DNA of 49,680 nt from an uncultured bacterium. Lineage in GTDB: Bacteria; Electryoneota; Electryoneia; Electryoneales; Electryoneaceae. The notes under the pieces were generated by a model. It was not told the origin of the DNA, ran no database searches, and saw nothing but the letters and a program-made list of their open reading frames with translations. Within the stretch, counting starts at the first letter, position 1, and the number at the start of each line of letters is the position of its first letter. The stretch is from assembly GCA_913009835.1 (NCBI GenBank), contig CAJVXH010000003.1, positions 1 through 49,680 of the forward strand, read 5' to 3'. Both the position numbers and the translations under genes were made by a program. Below are positions 42,651 to 49,680 of this stretch, piece by piece.

Positions 42651-43598
42651 ATGGCAGACACACATTACCAGGTGATTATTCTGGGCAGCGGCCCGGCGGG
42701 CTATACTTCGGCGATTTACGCTGCACGCGCACATTTGAAAGTGTTATTGCTGGAAGGCTTGAATTCCGGCGGGCAGTTGATGATCACCACCGATGTGGAG
42801 AACTATCCCGGTTTCCCGAAGGGTGTGACTGGTCCTGATTTGATGGCGGACTTACGTGCCCAGGCCGAACGTTTCGGCCCAGAAATGATACCTATGGACG
42901 CGGTTAAAGTGGATCTGACATCTGGTCGTCCCTTCAAGGTATGGACTGATGAGGCGGAATACACCGCAGATACTGTCATTATTTCCACCGGCGCTACAGC
43001 CCAGTACCTGGGTATGGAGAGTGAGCAGAAGTTGAAGGGGTTTGGGGTGTCGGCTTGCGCAACCTGTGACGGATTCTTCTTCACCGGCAAGGAGGTCGCG
43101 GTTATCGGTGGTGGTGACACCGCCCTGGAAGAGGCTATTTATCTGACACGTCACTGTTCTAAAGTACACTTGATCCATCGCCGCGATGAGCTTCGCGGAT
43201 CGAAGATTATGCGCGAACGTGCCTTTAAAAATGAGAAGATTGAAATCCACTGGAACAAGGTTGTTGACGAAGTCCTCGGCGATACAAATGCAGGCGTCAC
43301 CGGGCTCAGTCTGAAGGACACGGTCAGCGGTGAGCTGAGTGAATTACCGGTGGAAGGGATGTTCGTCGCCATCGGCCACAAGCCGAACACCGAACTGTTT
43401 GAAGGCGTGCTCGATCTGGATGAAACCGGATATATTCTGGCCAATCCGGGCAGCACTTATACCAATATTCCTGGCGTGTTTGCTGCTGGTGATGTGCGTG
43501 ATAGCGTATATCGTCAGGCGGTGACGGCGGCGGGTAGCGGATGCATGGCTGCGATTGACGCCGAACGTTGGCTGGAAGCACAGGGTGAAGAGGAGTAG
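42651..43598 (+). CDS. trxB: Thioredoxin reductase
   Basis: 315 aa low-molecular-weight TrxR. FAD site IILGSGPAGYTSAIYAARA at the N-terminus, redox-active CATC in VSACATCDGFFF, NADPH site VAVIGGGDTALEEAIYL, and the closing FAD motif GVFAAGDVRDSVYRQAVTAAG are all intact. It passes electrons from NADPH to thioredoxin. The ATG at 42651 (MADTHYQ) is preferred; the frame opens six codons earlier at 42633. It follows rsmE by 45 bp on the same strand and may share its transcript. Confidence 0.96.
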   Translation: MADTHYQVIILGSGPAGYTSAIYAARAHLKVLLLEGLNSGGQLMITTDVENYPGFPKGVTGPDLMADLRAQAERFGPEMIPMDAVKVDLTSGRPFKVWTDEAEYTADTVIISTGATAQYLGMESEQKLKGFGVSACATCDGFFFTGKEVAVIGGGDTALEEAIYLTRHCSKVHLIHRRDELRGSKIMRERAFKNEKIEIHWNKVVDEVLGDTNAGVTGLSLKDTVSGELSELPVEGMFVAIGHKPNTELFEGVLDLDETGYILANPGSTYTNIPGVFAAGDVRDSVYRQAVTAAGSGCMAAIDAERWLEAQGEEE

Positions 43599-44413
43599 TT
43601 ACGCTTGCCACGGAGTGTTAGTCCGTGCCTGTGAGCTGTGAGACATAAGATAATACAAACTTCAACTGCCACGGACTGGAGTCCGTGGCAGGATCTGTTG
43701 ATAATCCCTACTTACCACCATGTAGGGATAAACTCGTTCTACCTGACATGACCCAGCTGATTTTGTTCATCAGACCATCGAAGTGATCACACTCCCCTCT
43801 CAACAGATGGCCGCTATTATCAAGTCAATCCGGTCGATTATTCAACGGTCAACTCAGATAGCCTTGGATTCGCCGTTTCTCAGAAAGTGTAACTCAATGT
43901 TTATTCTTCAGTATTGGGTATGTACTCCGAGAGTCAAAATATATGCGAAACAAGTTAACAAGCACGTGCGGAATATTCCAATATTGACTATCAGAATACG
44001 ACAGTCTTCGTTCATATTATCTGGAGTTCTGATAATACTACTGAAAGCGTTTTATGGAGCACAAAACTGGAATCGAGTCAATCATCAGTATTTTGTGTTA
44101 TCATGCTACAGTATTGAGTATTTGATTGTAGAATTGTAATCTCAAATCTCACCTGACCAAATGTTGTGTGTCCATTATGGGTAAGCATGTCTAGCCAGGA
44201 GGTCTACTGGTTTCTCGGTATGAGACGCATTGATCGGGAAAAATGAGTTGAATCCGTAAGAGGGATTCGGGCAAGATGGTGTCCAGCTTTGCATGTGAAG
44301 AAATACACACTGATTTGCAGAGAAGATATTCACGAAACGTCGAGTGGTGGATATCCTTTTCGAGTTTGTTTATACCATTGATGATCATTCGTAGTTGACA
44401 AGGGAGTTTTGGG
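43599..44413. other. 815-bp intergenic region with hairpin repeats
   Basis: Starts with two related palindromes: GCCACGGA...TCCGTGCC near 43607-43629 and the perfect 12-bp CTGCCACGGACT-GG-AGTCCGTGGCAG at 43666-43691. The second likely ends the trxB transcript. The rest is AT-rich; a 118-codon frame at 43783-44139 has no family features and is not called. The promoter of the chemotaxis gene must lie near its end. Confidence 0.6.
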
Positions 44414-46579
44414 ATGAGAGTTACACTCAAGAGCAAACTGCTCACGATGACCGTTGGGACAGCGATTCTCTCGCTGCTGTTGCTGATTGTGGTGTTGGTG
44501 ATTCAAATGCCGGGTTTGCAGAAAACAATCATCGGTGATTTGAACACTATTGCCAGCAGTAGTTCGGTTGAGATTAGTAATGGCGTATTGAATGCTACAG
44601 CGGACACGATCCAGACCTCCATCATGAGGAATGTATGGATCGCGTTTGGATTCGGGCTGTTGATAATTCTGGTCGGTTCCCTGATAGCCTACCGATTTAG
44701 TACTCGGATTGTGGAAAATCTGCGTGAAATGTCGCACATGGCCAGTCGTCTGGCAGAGGGTGAAGCGACAGATGAGATCACCTTCGGAAGTGCGGATGAG
44801 CTGGGTGAACTGGGTAGTACATTCAGCCAGATGAGCAAGAGTTTGATGGCTAAAAACGATTTCATCCAGGATCTGGCCAGGGGAAAGGTAGACACCTCGC
44901 TAGACATCACGAATACCCATGATGCCATGGGCAATTCGCTTCTACAGATTCGTGACACGATTGTCAATGTGACTACTGATATAAGTGCTTTGGCAGCATT
45001 TGCGAATGCCGGTCGAGTAAACGAGCGTGTAGATCACAACAAGTACACTGGTGAATACAAGTTGCTTCTTCAGAAGCTCAACACCCTCATGGATTCCCTC
45101 GTAAGCCACCTGGATGCCATTCCCACCCCGATTTCGATCATTGATAAGAATCGAGACTTCATGTATATCAATGAGGCGGGAGCTGGGTTGAACCATAGGG
45201 ATCCAAAGGATCTTGTCGGGACCAAGTGCTTTAAGCACTTCAAGACCACAGATTGTAACACTAACCGATGTGCTGTAGTTCGGGCCATGAACTCAGGACA
45301 GGTTGAATCCAGTGAAGCTATTGCCTGTCCGGCAGGTCAGGATGTTGATATCGCTTACACGGGAAGGCCATTCTTTGATGATAAGGGTACCGTGTTGGGT
45401 GTGGATGAAGTTGTGCTCAACCAGACGGATGTCATGAACGCTCAACGATTGGCAGGCTTGATCAACGAGTTCCAAAAAACGGAGATCAACAAGCTTAGTG
45501 AGGTTCTGTACACTATGGCCAGCGGTGATCTGACCGCAAAATATGACGTGAAAGATGATGGTAACAAGGATATTGACAAGGTTCGAGAATCGTATGCTGA
45601 AATCGCCTCTGTTCTTGGTCAGACACTCAGTTCCTTAAATGAGATTCTAGGCCAGGTTCAGGTATCAACGGATGAGGTACGTAGCGGCGCTGATCAGGTC
45701 AGCAGTGCAAGCCAGTCGTTGTCGGAGGGTGCTACCGAACAAGCTGCTTCGCTTGAAGAAATTTCCGCTACGATGACCCAGATCGCCAGTCAGACCAAGA
45801 TCAATTCCGAGAACGCAGAACAGGCAAATAGTCTGGCGAAGAACGCCAGCCACAGCGCGGGTGAAGGCAACCAGCGCATGGATAAGATGCTGGCTTCCAT
45901 GGAAGAAATCGAAACGCAGTCACTGGAGGTACAGAAGATCATCAAGGTTATTGATGAGATCGCTTTCCAAACCAACCTCCTGGCGTTGAATGCCGCAGTT
46001 GAAGCCGCGCGTGCAGGTGTGCATGGCAAGGGTTTCGCAGTTGTTGCGGAGGAAGTCCGAAACCTCGCGCAGCGTAGCGCACGTGCAGCCAGCGAAACGA
46101 CTGAGCTGATCGAAAACAGCGTGAATTCGGTTAAAGAAGGTTCGAAGATTGCGAATGATACTGCGGAGTCTTTCAAGGAAATCGTAGATCAGATCAGCAA
46201 GATCACTGACCTCGTCTCGGAGATCAGTGTTGCTTCGAACGAGCAGACAACCGGAATAGCTGAAATTTCAGACGCTCTGGGTCAGGTGGACATCGTTACG
46301 CAGGGAAACACTGCGAATGCTGAAGAGAGCGCAGCTGCTGCCGAGGAGCTCTCTGGTCAGGCTGAACAGCTTCGCCAGATGATGAGCCGCTTCATTTTAG
46401 CTCACTCCTCGAGTGGCGGAAACATGAACCAGATAATCAGCGATCATATGCCGAAAAAGAGCTCTCCGGTTGGAAATGGTCGCAGCAATCAACAGGAGAC
46501 CATCGTTGCAAGTTCAAATGGTAATGACAAACCATCAGGGATGATCCATCTCGATGATGAGGAATTCGACAGGTTCTGA
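44414..46579 (+). CDS. Methyl-accepting chemotaxis protein with cytoplasmic Cys-rich PAS domain
   Basis: 721 aa. TM1 (residues 12-31) and TM2 (72-93) enclose only about 40 periplasmic residues, too few for a normal ligand domain. HAMP follows ([20 protein letters not shown] onward). A PAS domain (about 235-345) carries clustered cysteines: [18 protein letters not shown] and ACPAGQDV. The signalling hairpin tip is the canonical [20 protein letters not shown]. Sensing is therefore probably internal, for example redox, metal or a cofactor held by the PAS cysteines. The C-terminal tail ends DDEEFDRF. No che genes are nearby. Confidence 0.93.
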   Translation: MRVTLKSKLLTMTVGTAILSLLLLIVVLVIQMPGLQKTIIGDLNTIASSSSVEISNGVLNATADTIQTSIMRNVWIAFGFGLLIILVGSLIAYRFSTRIVENLREMSHMASRLAEGEATDEITFGSADELGELGSTFSQMSKSLMAKNDFIQDLARGKVDTSLDITNTHDAMGNSLLQIRDTIVNVTTDISALAAFANAGRVNERVDHNKYTGEYKLLLQKLNTLMDSLVSHLDAIPTPISIIDKNRDFMYINEAGAGLNHRDPKDLVGTKCFKHFKTTDCNTNRCAVVRAMNSGQVESSEAIACPAGQDVDIAYTGRPFFDDKGTVLGVDEVVLNQTDVMNAQRLAGLINEFQKTEINKLSEVLYTMASGDLTAKYDVKDDGNKDIDKVRESYAEIASVLGQTLSSLNEILGQVQVSTDEVRSGADQVSSASQSLSEGATEQAASLEEISATMTQIASQTKINSENAEQANSLAKNASHSAGEGNQRMDKMLASMEEIETQSLEVQKIIKVIDEIAFQTNLLALNAAVEAARAGVHGKGFAVVAEEVRNLAQRSARAASETTELIENSVNSVKEGSKIANDTAESFKEIVDQISKITDLVSEISVASNEQTTGIAEISDALGQVDIVTQGNTANAEESAAAAEELSGQAEQLRQMMSRFILAHSSSGGNMNQIISDHMPKKSSPVGNGRSNQQETIVASSNGNDKPSGMIHLDDEEFDRF

Positions 46580-46600
46580 TCGGTACTGGACATCATATTC

Positions 46601-46650
46601 AGCCGCCATCTCTGCCATTGACGTGAGTCGCTGGTAGAGGTGGCTTTTCA
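46601..46650 (+). terminator. Probable terminator of the chemotaxis gene
   Basis: AGCCGCCATCTCTGCC pairs imperfectly with GGTAGAGGTGGCT across a 16-nt loop, followed by TTTCAATTTTTAT. It is placed just after the stop codon and 32 bp before the convergent DUF4097 gene end. Confidence 0.6.
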
Positions 46651-46681
46651 ATTTTTATGCCTATGGTGAGAGTTGCCTGCG

Positions 46682-47590
46682 TTATCTCAGCTTTTTCACA
46701 CGTACATTTCCGTTCATCGTACTGATTTGGTAGGTACGCGACCCTCCATTTATCCTACCGCTACCATTTATGTGTTTCACCGGATTATCTCTATTGACTG
46801 AGTAATCCCACTCCGGCGTTTCACTCTGAGTGATATCGAAATCCGAGTTGATTTTATATGATCGCGTTGCTCTCTGTGTATATGCCAGATCTATACTAAG
46901 ATTCATAGGGTAATTCTCTGGAACTGTGAGGGTGACATCTCCCAATCCACTACGAATGAGAGTGTTCCTGGAAGGAATCATTTCGATCTGCTCGATCTCG
47001 ACCGTCACATCTCCGGCGCCAGTCTCGACATCCATCCAACCGGATTCCAGGTTGACAAAGATATTGCCACCGCCAGCGGTTGCCGAACCTGTCAAACGTG
47101 ATTCAGTAATCTTGATATTGCCGCCTCCAGTGCTCACCTGAGCACTGCCGGACACGTTGTTGAGGTGGGCCAGTCCTCCTGCGGTATGAGCGATGATTGT
47201 TCCGTCTGCACCCTCAATTGTGACATTGCCCCCGCCTGAGTTGATGTTCAGGTTGAATTCACGTGGCACTTTTATCATGAAATGTAATCCACCTGAATCC
47301 AATTGAGGATCATCCAGTGTTGCGATGATACTTAGATTACCGCCGCTGGCATCGAAACTCATGTTCCACACATCCAGCCCGATGCGAGTATCCTCGTAGG
47401 TGACGCCGATAATCTCCTGATCCCAACTGATAACTCGCGCGGATCCACCATTCTCCATTTTCAAGGTGAGCTTGCCCCCAGGATTGCCGGGAAAGACCTT
47501 GTAGATGGATTCTTCACCGGCTGCAAGCACACTGATCAGAATCAGTGTAGCGAGAATAAGGATGGATCGTGTCAGACTATTGAGCCTCAT
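46682..47590 (-). CDS. DUF4097-type exported beta-helix-like protein
   Basis: 302 aa. A signal peptide (LTRSILILATLILISVLAAG) is followed by a chain of short Gly-rich beta strands typical of DUF4097/DUF2807: FNLNINSGGGNVTIEGADG, AQVSTGGGNIKITESRLTG, SATAGGGNIFVNLESGWMDV, ETGAGDVTVEI. This predicts a single-stranded beta-helix located in the periplasm or on the surface. Function is unknown for the family. The ATG at 47590 is behind GGGGTG; the frame opens seven codons earlier. It is convergent with the chemotaxis gene. Confidence 0.82.
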   Translation of the reverse strand: MRLNSLTRSILILATLILISVLAAGEESIYKVFPGNPGGKLTLKMENGGSARVISWDQEIIGVTYEDTRIGLDVWNMSFDASGGNLSIIATLDDPQLDSGGLHFMIKVPREFNLNINSGGGNVTIEGADGTIIAHTAGGLAHLNNVSGSAQVSTGGGNIKITESRLTGSATAGGGNIFVNLESGWMDVETGAGDVTVEIEQIEMIPSRNTLIRSGLGDVTLTVPENYPMNLSIDLAYTQRATRSYKINSDFDITQSETPEWDYSVNRDNPVKHINGSGRINGGSRTYQISTMNGNVRVKKLR

Positions 47591-47819
47591 CTTACACCCC
47601 AGCAAATCCACATCTCCCGATACTACTACCAGTTTTCTTCCTTGGGCAACTACTAATCATAGCTATCGATATGCCGCTATTGCAAAAGCCCGGCATGTAT
47701 GGTGCAACCGGGCATTAATACCAAAATTCATTCAAATCCTTGAGATTTCTCAGGTGCTATCACTGGTCAATCACTTACAGCCCAGACTTCATCAAATCGA
47801 TCTAAGATGTCTGGTTAGA

Positions 47820-48416
47820 TCAAGACGATGAGGGTTCGTCGTCGCCGTTCTGATCTTCCAGGGCTGATCCCCCGGTTACCGAGTCCAGCACCTTGATCTC
47901 GTCACGTATGCGGGCAGCTTCCTCATATTCTTCCTTTTCCACCGCTTCCTTCAACCTGCGGTTGAGCTCCATCAGCTTGTCTTCGCGGGTGGGTCCGGTC
48001 GTCTCAGCCTGGGCGATTTCACCCCGCATTCCTGCTTCTGTGAAGACGTGCGGCGCGACGAGGATCTCGGCATCTGTTTTGAGAGCGAGGGCGATGGCAT
48101 CGCTGGGACGAGCATCCACCTCTTTGCGCCCTTTCTCCGTCTCGACGAACACCGTCGCGTAGAAGGTATTCTCCTTAAGATCCGTTATCTCGACACGAGT
48201 GATCTTGGAATCGGCAGCGTCCAGGAGATCTTGGAACAAGTCATATGTGAGAGGGCGAACGTATTTCATTCCTTGCAGCAGCAGTGAAATGGTGTGCGCT
48301 TCAGTGGCGCCAATGAAGATAGGTAACCATTGTTCTCCGTCCTTCTCTTTCAGAATCACTACATAGCCCTGATAGGGTGGGCTTATGGAAATGCCTGTGA
48401 CCTCGACCGAAATCAT
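47820..48416 (-). CDS. Bifunctional nuclease (BFN/DUF151) domain protein with UVR motif
   Basis: 198 aa. The DUF151 domain spans residues 1-135: SPPYQGYVVILKEKDGEQWL, PIFIGATEAHTISLLLQGM, TFYATVFVETEKGRKEVDAR, PSDAIALALKTDAEI. A UvrB/UvrC-type helical hairpin follows (LKEAVEKEEYEEAARIRDEI). The acidic tail ends DDEPSSS. The plant and bacterial BFN domain has been assigned RNase and DNase activity; the UVR motif usually mediates protein contacts. It lies next to lexA on the same strand but 358 bp away. Confidence 0.88.
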   Translation of the reverse strand: MISVEVTGISISPPYQGYVVILKEKDGEQWLPIFIGATEAHTISLLLQGMKYVRPLTYDLFQDLLDAADSKITRVEITDLKENTFYATVFVETEKGRKEVDARPSDAIALALKTDAEILVAPHVFTEAGMRGEIAQAETTGPTREDKLMELNRRLKEAVEKEEYEEAARIRDEIKVLDSVTGGSALEDQNGDDEPSSS

Positions 48417-48774
48417 TCAAGCCTCGCGTGCTGACTGCTGTTTTGGAAATGTGGATTGTGTCCGCTCGGACCAATGTGTCCTCTGTAATTCGTCTTGAAC
48501 AGTCGTTGAAAATAGGGGTCAGGGTAAATGGTGTCAACAGGCAGGTTACTCACAGCCCGGCAGCGAGCAGTCCACTGGTCAGGCCTGAAGATGCGTTTTC
48601 AGCCACGTTGGCAGATCCAACACGCGCAAGACCACGTCATCCCTCAAGCTGCGTTGACAGAGTCAACACGGGCAAGAACTTGGCTATTCTAGTGGAGCTA
48701 ATCCCTGTGAACCGCCAAAAGACGCGGATTCACAGGGGCCAACCCCTTAGCCGCGCTACAAGCACGCGCCTGTA
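48417..48774. other. 358-bp intergenic region with covarying and dispersed hairpins
   Basis: Two small related stem-loops, GTTGG-CAGAT-CCAAC (48607-48621) and GTTGA-CAGAG-TCAAC (48653-48667), are both followed by ACGCGCAAG or ACGGGCAAG. Then CCCTGTGAACCGCC-...-GCGGATTCACAGGG (48703-48737) is an inverted relative of the hairpin inside the MITE-like element at 37199-37236. No coding frame is convincing. Confidence 0.65.
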
Positions 48775-49473
48775 TCAGTAGCGCCGGAAAAGACTTACTA
48801 CGATCCCGAGGATCAGAAAATCTTCCCGTGTCGGGTCAACGATAATCGGTTGCATATAGGCGTTCGCCGGTCGAAGTTCGATCTCGTTCTTGCCAGGGTG
48901 ATAGTATTTGACCGTGGCCTCATCACCGATCAGGGCGACGATGATCTCGCCTTGATTCGCATCGTCCTGTTTGCGGCAGAAGACGACATCTCCGTCATGG
49001 ATGCCGGCGTCGATCATCGACTCACCTTTAACGCGTAGCGCGAACACCTCACCCTTGGGAGCATAGTCGGCGTCCAGGGCGATATGCCCTTGCACGTTGT
49101 TCTCAGCGAGCAGAGGTGCTCCGGCCGCGACGGCTTCACCATAGATCGGGATCTCTACAACGGATGTTGTGGGGTAGATCATGTCGCTGAGTTCGACGAC
49201 CCGGGCGCCACTTGTCCTGGGCGAACCATCTCGGCCACTGAACGCGACTTCCTGGCCGGCTTCGGTCAGTTCGATTGCCCGACTGCGGTATCGTTCCCTG
49301 ATTATATACCCCTTCTTCTGAAGGGCTTCGAGGATGCTTCGGACACCGTTTGTGGAACGAATGCCCTCCGCCTCGCCGATATCTCGGAAGGTTGGCGGAT
49401 AGCCGTTATTGCGCAGACCATCTCCAATACGTCGTAGTACCGAGGTCTGACGTGCGGTCAGTTGATCAGCCAT
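48775..49473 (-). CDS. lexA: LexA repressor
   Basis: 232 aa. The N-terminal winged helix (LTARQTSVLRRIGDGLRNNG, YPPTFRDIGEAEGIRSTNGV) is followed by the S24 latent protease domain: autocleavage site Ala117-Gly118 in GEAVAAGAPL, catalytic Ser152 in VKGESMIDAGI and Lys189 in GDEATVKYY. It represses SOS genes until RecA filaments trigger self-cleavage. The linker between domains is about 20 residues longer than in E. coli LexA. AGGAG precedes the ATG. The promoter region is cut off 42 bp upstream by adapter sequence. Confidence 0.96.
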   Translation of the reverse strand: MADQLTARQTSVLRRIGDGLRNNGYPPTFRDIGEAEGIRSTNGVRSILEALQKKGYIIRERYRSRAIELTEAGQEVAFSGRDGSPRTSGARVVELSDMIYPTTSVVEIPIYGEAVAAGAPLLAENNVQGHIALDADYAPKGEVFALRVKGESMIDAGIHDGDVVFCRKQDDANQGEIIVALIGDEATVKYYHPGKNEIELRPANAYMQPIIVDPTREDFLILGIVVSLFRRY

Positions 49474-49493
49474 GGCTGGCTCCTGTTCAAGAG

Positions 49494-49506
49494 GTTCTCA
49501 CTGAAC
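49494..49506. promoter_or_regulatory. Possible LexA operator
   Basis: GTTC-TCACT-GAAC, a GAAC/GTTC inverted repeat 20 bp upstream of the lexA start. LexA proteins of several phyla bind GAAC/GTTC-containing palindromes and repress their own gene. The spacing does not match a well-known consensus, and the region is truncated just beyond it. Confidence 0.35.
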
Positions 49507-49515
49507 AAAAGGTAA

Positions 49516-49680
49516 AGATCGGAAGAGCGTCGTGTAGGGAAAGAGTGTAGATCTCGGTGGTCGCCGTATCATTAAAAAAAAAAAACCAAACCCCCCCCCC
49601 CCCCCCACACCACCCCCCCCGCCCCCCCCCTCTTCCCTCCCCTCTCCTCCTCTTTCCCCTCTTCTATCCCTACACCCTTC
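49516..49680. other. Illumina adapter and low-complexity artefact
   Basis: From 49516 the sequence is AGATCGGAAGAGCGTCGTGT and continues through the rest of the reverse-complemented TruSeq universal adapter to ATCATT at 49573. An A run and a C-rich, T/C-only-like tail follow to the end, as seen when a read runs past its insert. The plus-strand frame across the junction yields the well-known contaminant peptide KIGRASCRERV. None of this is genomic. Confidence 0.98.

Noticed and set aside
43783..44139. 118-codon plus-strand frame after trxB
   Set aside because: No family features, biased AT-rich composition and no ribosome site; it looks like random open frame.
49350..49550. Plus-strand reading frame at the contig end
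   Set aside because: It is antisense to lexA and its C-terminus is translated adapter (KIGRASCRERV).

Overview
The window reads as one contig from an uncultivated bacterium, most likely of the FCB superphylum (Bacteroidota, Marinimicrobia, Latescibacterota and relatives). The best evidence is a secreted repeat protein at 25503-27308 whose C-terminus carries the YPNPFNPATT-type sorting signal used by type IX secretion. Intergenic DNA also holds many dispersed hairpin repeats, including a 'GAGATCCTTC...GTCAGGATGAC' element. Phylum cannot be fixed from this sequence alone.

Left part (1-7349): chromosomal-type genes. These are an ECF sigma factor/anti-sigma-like/DUF6132 cluster, an ArsR-type regulator, a glycosyltransferase, a NYN-domain nuclease and a PTS-EIIA-like protein coupled to a sodium:solute symporter. 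Two tandem arrays (85 bp x 3 and 110 bp x about 4.7) carry the same repeat core in opposite orientations.

Middle part (about 7483-30336): an accessory island that looks more AT-rich than its flanks. It starts with an IS256-family element (7483-8872) without a visible target duplication. Then come a primase-helicase followed by clustered TGTCA/TGACA motifs at 9-10 bp spacing (candidate iteron origin), a 1259-aa nuclease-plus-degenerate-NTPase-like protein (candidate defence factor), and a transposase fragment. Next is a tightly coupled type III restriction-modification operon (HTH, SNF2 helicase, DUF4391, Mod, Res). The island continues with the type IX cargo protein and a phage/plasmid-like recombination module (DUF932, Cas4/RecB-like nuclease, a 246-aa protein and a possible 32-aa protein). 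It ends at the 3' part of a tRNA-Leu(UAG), the expected scar of tRNA-directed integration. No integrase is present, and the intact tRNA expected on the far left is missing. The left edge is therefore rearranged at the IS or is an assembly join.

Right part (30769-49473): core genes. The proteostasis run tig-clpP-clpX-lon is followed by a MITE-like inverted repeat, an orphan HicB, a 33-codon remnant of a second lon 3' end and an FRG-domain protein. Next come a metallo-beta-lactamase-fold hydrolase, an M3-like peptidase homologue that has lost its HEXXH zinc site, rsmE, trxB, a chemotaxis receptor with a cysteine-rich PAS domain, a DUF4097 protein, a bifunctional-nuclease/UVR protein and lexA.

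The last 165 bases (49516-49680) are not genomic: an Illumina adapter reverse complement followed by an A run and C-rich junk.
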